From assembly GCF_003350375.1 (NCBI RefSeq), contig NZ_QQAR01000001.1, positions 1 through 64,000 of the forward strand: a DNA stretch of 64,000 bases. The letters are read 5' to 3'. Origin of the DNA: Flavobacterium sp. AG291. Lineage in GTDB: Bacteria > Bacteroidota > Bacteroidia > Flavobacteriales > Flavobacteriaceae. Of this stretch, positions 34,477 through 40,759 are shown one piece after another (position 1 is the first letter of the stretch; every line of letters starts with the position of its first letter). Under the pieces are notes generated by a model. The model was not told the origin of the DNA. It did no database searches and was given only the letters and a program-made list of their open reading frames with translations. The position numbers and the translations under genes are program-made.

Positions 34477-35118
34477 ATGAAATTAATAGTACCGGTAGGA
34501 TTGGGCTTTTTAGTATCGTTTGTTGCTACTCTGTTGCCGGGACTGTTAAACATGACTGCTGCAAAAATCAGCCTGCGCGAAGGTCGTGCCAATGCAAGGT
34601 TTTTTAGCTTTGGAGCAGCATTAATTTTATTTGTACAGGCTTATATAGCGGTTACATTTGCCAAACTGATTAACCGTAGTCCGGATATTCTTTTAAATAT
34701 TCAGGAAGCCGGGGTTTGTATTTTTGGGATACTGACTGTTTATTTTCTCTTTTTTGCCAAAACAAAAAAGAAGCAAGATGATGATGAGTTAGAACGCTTA
34801 TCAAAAAGAAGAAGTAAAACAGGTAATTTTTTCCTTGGGGCTCTTATTTCTGCACTTAACTTTTTTGCCATTCCTTATTATGTTTTTTTAGGGGTGTCGT
34901 TTTCGGCATCTAAAACATTTGAGTTTACCAATCTGCCTATCTTCTTATTTGTGCTTGGTGCCTCATTGGGTGCTTATACAGTATTCTATATTTACATTGC
35001 CTTTTTTAAGAGGTTTGAACATAAAACCGATTTCTTAATGCGCAATGTAAACTATCTTATCGGTACCATTACAGGGCTTATTGCCATAGTAACGCTTATC
35101 AAGATGTTTCGCAACTAA
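34477..35118 (+). CDS. LysE family amino-acid/metabolite exporter
   Basis: 213 aa with six TM segments. The first TM (VGLGFLVSFVATLLPGLLNMTAA) carries the LysE/RhtB-like PG motif, and a charged central loop (KTKKKQDDDELERLSKRR) separates the halves. LysE proteins export amino acids or related solutes; the substrate cannot be inferred. It lies 3 bp after trmB and 11 bp before the alkyltransferase-like gene in a compact three-gene unit. Confidence 0.85.
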   Translation: MKLIVPVGLGFLVSFVATLLPGLLNMTAAKISLREGRANARFFSFGAALILFVQAYIAVTFAKLINRSPDILLNIQEAGVCIFGILTVYFLFFAKTKKKQDDDELERLSKRRSKTGNFFLGALISALNFFAIPYYVFLGVSFSASKTFEFTNLPIFLFVLGASLGAYTVFYIYIAFFKRFEHKTDFLMRNVNYLIGTITGLIAIVTLIKMFRN

Positions 35119-35129
35119 AGCGGTATAGT

Positions 35130-35465
35130 ATGGCGAAAGATGAAAATTTTTTCGAAAGAGTATATGATGTTGCCCGCCAGATTCCTTATGGTAGAGTAAC
35201 CAGCTATGGTGCTATTGCAAAATTTCTTGGTGCAGCACGGTCGGCACGAATGGTAGGGTGGGCAATGAATGCCTGTCATGGGCGTGAAGATGTTCCTGCA
35301 CACAGGGTCGTAAACCGTGTAGGGCTACTTTCGGGGAAACACCATTTTGAAGGTACTAACCTTATGCAACAACTTTTAGAAAGCGAAGGTATAAAGGTAA
35401 AAGACAACAAAATTGTGAATTTTGATAAATACTTCTGGGATCCGGCAAAAGAACTAGAATTTTAG
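35130..35465 (+). CDS. Alkyltransferase-like protein (ATL, no active-site cysteine)
   Basis: 111 aa, consisting only of the DNA-binding domain of O6-methylguanine methyltransferases. The helix-turn-helix IPYGRVTSYGAIAKFLG (about 18-34), the arginine-finger region SARMVGWAMN (38-47) and the active-site loop PAHRVVNRVG (56-65) are present. In MGMT this loop reads PCHRV; here Ala57 replaces the cysteine, so the protein cannot transfer alkyl groups. ATLs bind O6-alkylguanine and pass it to nucleotide excision repair. It is the third gene of a unit after trmB and the LysE gene. An octamer array begins at its stop codon. Confidence 0.9.
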   Translation: MAKDENFFERVYDVARQIPYGRVTSYGAIAKFLGAARSARMVGWAMNACHGREDVPAHRVVNRVGLLSGKHHFEGTNLMQQLLESEGIKVKDNKIVNFDKYFWDPAKELEF

Positions 35466-35512
35466 ATTGTTGGATTGTTAGACTGTTGGATATTTCGATG
35501 GTTGCTTTGTTG
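35465..35512. repeat. Degenerate 8-bp tandem array, class C (GATTGTTG), 6 units
   Basis: GATTGTTG, GATTGTTA, GACTGTTG, GATATTTC, GATGGTTG and CTTTGTTG lie end to end. The first unit starts on the last base of the stop codon of the alkyltransferase-like gene. The same unit, rotated, follows the LuxE-like gene on the minus strand at 25082-25097. Both arrays are followed by a palindrome-like element ending in ATGAC. Confidence 0.7.
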
Positions 35513-35516
35513 TTTT

Positions 35517-35573
35517 GAGCGTAGCGTAGCGCAGTTGAAAAATCTAAAAGATTTCTCCTTTCGGCGAAATGAC
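35517..35573. repeat. REP-like element, variant
   Basis: It starts GAGCGTAGCGTAGCGCAG, continues AAATCTAAAAGATTT (an inner palindrome) and ends TTCGGCGAAATGAC. It shares the GCGTAGCG word with 97-116 and 7448 and the ATGAC end with the element at 24979-25068. Confidence 0.5.
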
Positions 35574-35703
35574 AAAAAACTAACGGTTAAATCGTTAAAT
35601 CCTCAAAAGGATTACCCCATAAAACTTTACCATATAAACTTTTCATACTATCTTTGCAATTTGAAATCAGTCTTAATAAGAGACTGTTAGCATAATATAA
35701 ATC

Positions 35704-36834
35704 ATGAAGTTAGACAGAAAAGAGATACTAAGCGCTCTTGAAACCATTACACTTGCCGGAGAAGGCCAGAACATGGTAGAAAGTGGTGCTGTTAGAAACG
35801 TACTTACGTTTGGAGATGAAGTTGTGGTGGAGCTTGTAATGACAACTCCTGCAATGCATATTCGTAAAAGGGCTGAGGCCGATATCATAAAAACTATACA
35901 GGAAAAAATACATGCCGATGCTAAGGTGAAAGTAAACGTAAAAGTTGAAGCACCTGAAAAACCTGAAATTAAAGGTAAAGCTATACCGGGAATCAGCAAT
36001 ATTATTGCTGTGTCATCGGGTAAAGGTGGTGTTGGAAAATCTACAGTAACGGCAAATCTTGCTGTTACCCTTTCTAAAATGGGCTTTAAGGTAGGTGTTC
36101 TTGATGCCGATATCTATGGTCCTTCAATGCCTATAATGTTTGATGTTGAGCGTGAGCGCCCAATATCTGTAGAAGTTGACGGAAAATCTAAAATGAAACC
36201 TATTACCAGTTATGGTGTAGAGATACTTTCGATTGGTTTCTTTACAAGTCCTGAACAGGCAGTAATCTGGAGAGGCCCAATGGCTTCAAAAGCATTAAAC
36301 CAGATGATTTTTGATGCTGATTGGGGTGAGCTTGACTTTATGTTACTTGACCTTCCTCCGGGAACAGGAGATATACATCTTTCTATCATGCAGTCGCTTC
36401 CTATTACAGGAGCTGTTGTGGTTAGTACGCCGCAGGCAGTAGCTTTGGCAGATGCTAAAAAAGGTGTGGCAATGTTCCAGCAGGAGAGTATTAATGTTCC
36501 TGTGTTGGGAATCATTGAGAATATGGCTTACTTTACACCGGATGAGCTTCCGGATAATAAATATTACATCTTTGGTAAAGAAGGGGCTAAAAACCTTGCC
36601 GAAGACCTTGATGTACCATTCTTAGGAGAAATTCCTATTGTACAAAGCATTCGTGAGGCTGGTGACTATGGACGTCCGGCGGCACTACAAACAGCTACTC
36701 CGATTGAAGCAGCGTTTGAAGAGCTTGCGCGTAATGTGGTACAGGAAACGGTAAACAGAAATGACAACCTTCCGCCTACAGAGGCAATAAAAATAACGAC
36801 TATGGCCGGCTGTTCGGCTGTTAAAAAGAAATAA
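35704..36834 (+). CDS. Mrp/ApbC-type P-loop ATPase, Fe-S carrier family, without CxxC
   Basis: 376 aa. An N-terminal MIP18/DUF59 domain (about 1-85) is followed by an Mrp ATPase domain with a deviant Walker A SGKGGVGKST (about 103-112), GVLDADIYGPSMP and LLDLPPGTGD. Mrp proteins carry [4Fe-4S] clusters between a dimer's CxxC motifs, normally located just before HIFG. Here that segment reads ENMAYFTPDELPDNKYYIFG with no cysteine, and the whole protein has one cysteine (Cys372, in TTMAGCS). It is followed after 2 bp by the Nfu-like gene, an Fe-S assembly context. A TATCTTTG box lies at 35649. Confidence 0.92.
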   Translation: MKLDRKEILSALETITLAGEGQNMVESGAVRNVLTFGDEVVVELVMTTPAMHIRKRAEADIIKTIQEKIHADAKVKVNVKVEAPEKPEIKGKAIPGISNIIAVSSGKGGVGKSTVTANLAVTLSKMGFKVGVLDADIYGPSMPIMFDVERERPISVEVDGKSKMKPITSYGVEILSIGFFTSPEQAVIWRGPMASKALNQMIFDADWGELDFMLLDLPPGTGDIHLSIMQSLPITGAVVVSTPQAVALADAKKGVAMFQQESINVPVLGIIENMAYFTPDELPDNKYYIFGKEGAKNLAEDLDVPFLGEIPIVQSIREAGDYGRPAALQTATPIEAAFEELARNVVQETVNRNDNLPPTEAIKITTMAGCSAVKKK

Positions 36835-36836
36835 CA

Positions 36837-37076
36837 ATGACGACAGAAGAAATTACACTTAATGTGGAAAAGGCACTGGATGAGATCCGTCCGTTCCTTG
36901 AGTCAGACGGAGGTAATATTACACTAATAGGCATAGAGGACGATAAGCATGTTAAAGTGCGCCTTGAAGGTGCCTGTGTAGGCTGCAGTGTAAACCAGAT
37001 GACACTTAAGGCCGGTGTGGAAACTACAATTAAAAAATATGTACCGCAGATAGAAACCGTGGTTAACGTTGCCTAA
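36837..37076 (+). CDS. NifU-like (Nfu) C-terminal domain protein
   Basis: 79 aa, consisting only of the Nfu scaffold/carrier domain. The cluster-binding motif is CVGC (Cys47 and Cys50, in GACVGCSVNQMTL). Nfu proteins hold a [4Fe-4S] cluster at a dimer interface and pass it to apo-proteins. It starts 2 bp after the Mrp gene and so is very probably co-translated. A 14-bp perfect inverted repeat follows. Confidence 0.94.
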   Translation: MTTEEITLNVEKALDEIRPFLESDGGNITLIGIEDDKHVKVRLEGACVGCSVNQMTLKAGVETTIKKYVPQIETVVNVA

Positions 37077-37127
37077 TCTATAGTGTGCAGCAGCTTAGCA
37101 TAAGCTGATATTTATCATAAATAAAAC

Positions 37128-37164
37128 AAACAGTTTTAAAGAGATTTGTGCTTTAAAACTGTTT
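37128..37164 (+). terminator. 14-bp perfect inverted repeat, probable terminator
   Basis: AAACAGTTTTAAAG / CTTTAAAACTGTTT with a 9-nt loop, 51 bp after the Nfu stop and 16 bp before the FNR start. The stem is AT-rich and the T-tail is weak, so a regulatory or bidirectional role is possible. Confidence 0.55.
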
Positions 37165-37180
37165 ATCTTATTAACTCAAA

Positions 37181-38233
37181 ATGATTACAACCGATATACT
37201 TATTATAGGCGCAGGGCCCACAGGTCTTTTTGCCGTATTTGAAGCCGGACTTCTTAAATTAAAATGTCACATTATAGACGGGCTTCCGCAGCCGGGAGGT
37301 CAGCTAACCGAGCTGTATCCTAAAAAACCTATTTTTGATATCCCTGGTTATCCGTCGGTACTTGCCGGTGACCTTGTAGATAACCTGATGGAACAAATTA
37401 AGCAGTTTCAGCCTGGTTTTACACTTAATGAAAAGGCAGAAACCATCAAGAAACTGGAAGATGGAACTTTTATAGTGACTACTAATAAAGGGACTGAACA
37501 CCATGCTAAAGCGATAGCTATTGCAGGTGGTCTTGGCAGTTTTGAGCCTCGTAAGCCATTAATCGAAGATATCGAATTTTACGAAGACAAAGGTGTTGAG
37601 TATTTCGTGAAAGATCCTGAACTTTTCCGTGACAAGAAGATCGTAATTGCAGGAGGTGGAGACTCAGCACTTGACTGGAGTATTTTTCTTGCCGATGTTG
37701 CTTCTCACGTTACACTTATCCACAGAAGGAATGAGTTTAGGGGAGCGCTTGATTCTGTTGAGAAAGTACAGGAACTTAAAAAAGCGGGTAAGATACAACT
37801 GATCACTCCTGCAGAGGTTACAGGTATTCACGGGGCAGAAAAAGTAGAAGCCCTTGATGTAGAAATTGATGGTGCACACCAACGTATAGAAACGGATTAC
37901 TTCATTCCGCTTTTTGGTCTTACACCAAAACTGGGTGCAATAGCCAATTGGGGACTCGAAATAGAAAAGAATGCTATAAAAGTTAATAATGCCCTGGATT
38001 ATCAAACCAATGTAGAAGGCATTTATGCGATTGGTGACATTAATACGTATCCGGGTAAACTAAAACTTATCCTTTGTGGTTTTCACGAGGCGACATTAAT
38101 GTGTCAGAGCGTTTATAATAAGCTGAATCCGGGTAAAAAGTATGTGCTTAAATATACAACCGTAAGCGGTGTAGATGGTTTTGACGGTACACGCAAAGAA
38201 GCCGAAAAACAGGTGGTAAAAGCGATAGAGTAA
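37181..38233 (+). CDS. Thioredoxin-reductase-like ferredoxin--NADP reductase
   Basis: 350 aa. Two Rossmann domains: FAD fingerprint LIIGAGPTGLFAVFEAGL at the N-terminus and NADPH fingerprint IVIAGGGDSALDW (about residue 154), with IYAIGDINTYPGK (about 281) at the FAD-binding C-terminus. There is no CxxC pair, so it is not a thioredoxin reductase but a TrxR-type FNR. It passes electrons between NADPH and ferredoxin. The [2Fe-2S] ferredoxin 84 bp downstream is a likely partner. The gap holds a degenerate heptamer array. Confidence 0.92.
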   Translation: MITTDILIIGAGPTGLFAVFEAGLLKLKCHIIDGLPQPGGQLTELYPKKPIFDIPGYPSVLAGDLVDNLMEQIKQFQPGFTLNEKAETIKKLEDGTFIVTTNKGTEHHAKAIAIAGGLGSFEPRKPLIEDIEFYEDKGVEYFVKDPELFRDKKIVIAGGGDSALDWSIFLADVASHVTLIHRRNEFRGALDSVEKVQELKKAGKIQLITPAEVTGIHGAEKVEALDVEIDGAHQRIETDYFIPLFGLTPKLGAIANWGLEIEKNAIKVNNALDYQTNVEGIYAIGDINTYPGKLKLILCGFHEATLMCQSVYNKLNPGKKYVLKYTTVSGVDGFDGTRKEAEKQVVKAIE

Positions 38234-38235
38234 TA

Positions 38236-38265
38236 GTTGAAGGTTTGAATGTTGAATGTTTAAAA
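38236..38265. repeat. Degenerate 7-8 bp tandem array (GTTGAAT type)
   Basis: GTTGAAG, GTTTGAAT, GTTGAAT and GTTTAAAA follow the FNR stop. Units of opposite orientation (AACTTTC, AACATTAC, AACGTTAA) follow at 38286-38308, so the whole could fold back on itself. Confidence 0.5.
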
Positions 38266-38317
38266 GTTTTTACAGGAACTTTATAACTTTCAACATTACA
38301 ACGTTAAGAACTAAAAA

Positions 38318-38641
38318 ATGGATATTACAATAAAAATTACAGACAGGGATGGGGTTGTCCACGAAGTGCAGGCGCCTACTGATATGTCTATGAATATAAT
38401 GGAGCTGGTAAGATCGTATGAGTTGGCTCCTGAAGGTACTGTAGGTATTTGCGGAGGTATGGCAATGTGCGCTTCCTGCCAATGCTACATTTTAAATGAT
38501 GTGGCTTTGCCCGAAATGAGTGCCGACGAGGATGCTATGCTTAGCGAAGCCTTTAATGTTAAGCCCAACAGCCGCCTTGGTTGTCAGATAAACTTAACAC
38601 CCGAACTGGAAGGGCTCGAGCTGGAGCTTGCTCCTGAATAA
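38318..38641 (+). CDS. [2Fe-2S] ferredoxin, adrenodoxin type
   Basis: 107 aa. Cluster ligands in the pattern C-x5-C-x2-C-x34-C: Cys45, Cys51, Cys54 and Cys89 (GICGGMAMCASC...RLGCQI); Cys56 is extra. Residues around the cluster and the acidic patch DEDAMLSEAF are typical of vertebrate-type/ISC ferredoxins. It carries electrons from the nearby reductase, perhaps for Fe-S cluster assembly (Mrp and Nfu are next to them) or a monooxygenase. A terminator follows. Confidence 0.94.
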   Translation: MDITIKITDRDGVVHEVQAPTDMSMNIMELVRSYELAPEGTVGICGGMAMCASCQCYILNDVALPEMSADEDAMLSEAFNVKPNSRLGCQINLTPELEGLELELAPE

Positions 38642-38646
38642 TATAC

Positions 38647-38677
38647 AGCGCTCCTTTTAGGGGCGCTATTTTTTTAG
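38647..38677 (+). terminator. Terminator after ferredoxin
   Basis: AGCGCTCC / GGGGCGCT stem with a T-run following (seven T). It separates the ferredoxin from the speD operon. Confidence 0.75.
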
Positions 38678-38684
38678 GAAAACT

Positions 38685-38715
38685 TTTGCATTTTTCGGAA
38701 ATAAAAATATCTTTG
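38685..38715 (+). promoter_or_regulatory. Predicted promoter of the speD operon
   Basis: TTTG at 38685-38688, a 19-bp spacer, and TATCTTTG at 38708-38715. This is a near-ideal Bacteroidota promoter, immediately after the ferredoxin terminator and 18 bp before the speD ATG. No other good promoter is visible before 44875, so the seven genes probably share it. Confidence 0.65.
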
Positions 38716-38733
38716 GAGATATAATGATGATAA

Positions 38734-39099
38734 ATGCCGATGGATATAAATTACTCGCCGGGACTTCATAAACTGCTTACACTTCGCGTAGAAAACAGCG
38801 CGAAACTTACTTCTTTGCAGGGCTTTGAATCCGTTACCACTACTATTATTGATAAATATGACCTTGAAAAGGTTGGGTTTTCTTCCCATGTTTTTGATAA
38901 TGGAAGTTTTACTGCCGCAGTCTGTTTAAAGGAGTCGCATATTTGCATACACACATGGCCTGAATTTTCACAACTCACCATAGATATTTACCTGTGCAAT
39001 TACCTTAGGGATAATAGCCATAAGGTAAAGCGGCTGGCAGCTGATTATATTGCCTATTTTGAAGCAGGAGTGTTGAACGATTTTGAAATTAACCGATAG
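38734..39099 (+). CDS. speD: S-adenosylmethionine decarboxylase proenzyme (SpeD)
   Basis: 121 aa, pyruvoyl-dependent AdoMet decarboxylase of the short bacterial type. Self-processing occurs between Glu67 and Ser68 (KESHICIHTWPEF); His73 and Cys88 match the catalytic His68 and Cys83 of the Thermotoga enzyme, with the same spacing. The product, decarboxylated AdoMet, donates aminopropyl groups. It heads a seven-gene run: the DUF4178 gene starts 1 bp after its stop, and a membrane-bound aminopropyltransferase lies fourth downstream. No ornithine, arginine or agmatine enzyme is in the window. Length and residues suggest a functional enzyme. Confidence 0.93.
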   Translation: MPMDINYSPGLHKLLTLRVENSAKLTSLQGFESVTTTIIDKYDLEKVGFSSHVFDNGSFTAAVCLKESHICIHTWPEFSQLTIDIYLCNYLRDNSHKVKRLAADYIAYFEAGVLNDFEINR

Positions 39100-39100
39100 T

Positions 39101-40333
39101 ATGCAGATAAAGTGTATTAAATGCGGCACTGTAACCGAAGCAGCAGGAGTAGATTTTAAAGTTGTAAACTTTGGTTGCCCCAATTGCAAAAAAGTTACTT
39201 CCTATGAAAAGGTGCCGGAAGGTGCTATTGTAGACGATCTTAGTAATAACCGGCCTGCTCCTGCATTGTCTGTGGGGCAAAAGGGTATGCTTAAAGGTAA
39301 GGAGTATACCGTTACCGCAATTATTGTCAAAAAAGTAGATCCTATTTACTTCTGGACAGAATATATACTCACTTCTGCGGATAATGAATGGCTTTATCTG
39401 TCAGAAACCGAAGGGCACTGGATACTGCTTCATGAAGTTGAAGACCGCTATGATGTAGAAGATTACCCTCAAACGCTGGTGTATGATGATATACACATGA
39501 ATATTTATGATCATTCGAACACGAGGATTATAAGTGCGCAGGGATTTTTTAGCTATGAGCTGCCTAACGGAAGGGTAAAAATGATTGAATACATCAATCC
39601 GCCTTATATATTCTCTATAGAAATAGACAGAAATGAAGCTTCTTTTTTTGGAGAACATATTTCTAAAGGTGATGTGAAAAAGGCTTTTAATGTAAAGTCC
39701 ATGCCTTATAAAGCAGGTGTTGGGATTGTGCAGCCTTATTTGATCAATATAAGGAAAATGGCAATTACCTTTTGTTGTGTTGCTATACTTATTCTTGTGA
39801 GCCACTTAATTATTTATTCCGGCAGACAGAGTACAACAGTGGTAAAAGAAGCGCTTAGTTTTAGTGAATCCGGTGGTAAAGATTTTGTGACTAAGTCTTT
39901 TACATTGGAGGGGGGATCTGCACCGCTTACCATATCGGTACATTCGGATGTAAATAACTCGTGGGCATCGGTTCAGGTGGCATTGATTAATGAAAAGACC
40001 AATGATGAAGAATATGCTAATAAGGACATAGAGTATTACTACGGCTATGAAGGTGGTGAACACTGGACTGAAGGTGATACTAATGAGAATTTTAATATAT
40101 GCGGTGTAAGAGCAGGAACATATCATTTGGTTATAACACCTCAAAAAGCCCCTGAAGACTCGAATAATAATTATATTTCGGTGCAGGCAGAGTGGAACAA
40201 ACCATCGGTTTGGAATATGGTTATACCTATAATTGTTATGCTGGCAATTACAATTGGATGTTATTATCTGGGTGTTTATTTTGAACAAAGGAGATGGGCT
40301 GACAGTAGTTATTCTCCTTACTCATCAACTTAA
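39101..40333 (+). CDS. DUF4178 membrane protein with N-terminal zinc ribbon
   Basis: 410 aa from the ATG at 39101 (an upstream TTG at 39083 would overlap speD). The N-terminus has a four-cysteine ribbon (CIKC at 5-8 and CPNC at 26-29). DUF4178 beta-rich sequence follows (VGQKGMLKGKEYTVTAII, YFWTEYILTSADNEWLYL), then a TM helix near 219-243, a large domain of about 125 residues (possibly extracytoplasmic), and a second TM near 371-392 with a short polar tail. DUF4178 proteins recur beside spermidine synthase and DUF350 genes. The biochemical role is unknown; it may bind the complex or a membrane ligand. Confidence 0.85.
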   Translation: MQIKCIKCGTVTEAAGVDFKVVNFGCPNCKKVTSYEKVPEGAIVDDLSNNRPAPALSVGQKGMLKGKEYTVTAIIVKKVDPIYFWTEYILTSADNEWLYLSETEGHWILLHEVEDRYDVEDYPQTLVYDDIHMNIYDHSNTRIISAQGFFSYELPNGRVKMIEYINPPYIFSIEIDRNEASFFGEHISKGDVKKAFNVKSMPYKAGVGIVQPYLINIRKMAITFCCVAILILVSHLIIYSGRQSTTVVKEALSFSESGGKDFVTKSFTLEGGSAPLTISVHSDVNNSWASVQVALINEKTNDEEYANKDIEYYYGYEGGEHWTEGDTNENFNICGVRAGTYHLVITPQKAPEDSNNNYISVQAEWNKPSVWNMVIPIIVMLAITIGCYYLGVYFEQRRWADSSYSPYSST

Positions 40334-40338
40334 TAATT

Positions 40339-40533
40339 ATGGATAAAGAAAAGATAATCGCTTTTTTAAAGCAGAATTATATAGCATTGGCAATTGGCAT
40401 TTTTTTCTATCTGGTATACCTGCAGTTTACTTTTGCAGGTAACAGGATTTGTGATTGCGAATCGACAGAGAAATATAAGCCGGCTTCGGGCTCAGGAGGA
40501 CGTGTGGGGGTTAACAGATTTTATCATAAATAA
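40339..40533 (+). CDS. Unrecognised 64-aa membrane protein
   Basis: A single hydrophobic helix (residues 14-32; YIALAIGIFFYLVYLQFTF) after a basic N-terminus, then a short tail with a CDC motif (ICDCESTEKY), a Ser/Gly-rich stretch and a basic end (GGRVGVNRFYHK). It starts 5 bp after DUF4178 and ends 13 bp before DUF350. In related clusters this place is often taken by a small lipoprotein or DUF4247 protein; this one has no lipobox. The position in a packed operon supports real coding. Function unknown. Confidence 0.6.
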   Translation: MDKEKIIAFLKQNYIALAIGIFFYLVYLQFTFAGNRICDCESTEKYKPASGSGGRVGVNRFYHK

Positions 40534-40546
40534 TAAAAAATATATT

Positions 40547-40759
40547 ATGGAACATTTACTATGGCAAATTACAGGTTCGGTACTTTTTTCGTTTTTAGGA
40601 CTTGCAGTACTTCTGATAGCCTATTATATTGTGGAAAAGCTAACGCCTGAAAACACCTGGAAAGAAATTGTTGAGAACAAAAATGTAGCCTTGGCTATTG
40701 TTTTTGGTGCATTTATAATAGGAATCGCGATTATTATCAGCGGAGCAATACATGGTTAA
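40547..40759 (+). CDS. DUF350 family membrane protein
   Basis: 70 aa from the ATG at 40547. Two TM helices (about 8-28, ITGSVLFSFLGLAVLLIAYYI; and 47-69, NVALAIVFGAFIIGIAIIISG) with a conserved loop LTPENTWKEIVENKN. This is one repeat of the DUF350 fold; many homologues have two. DUF350 proteins associate in gene clusters with PspA-like proteins, DUF4178 and spermidine synthase. The 3' end overlaps the next gene by 8 bp. Confidence 0.85.
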   Translation: MEHLLWQITGSVLFSFLGLAVLLIAYYIVEKLTPENTWKEIVENKNVALAIVFGAFIIGIAIIISGAIHG

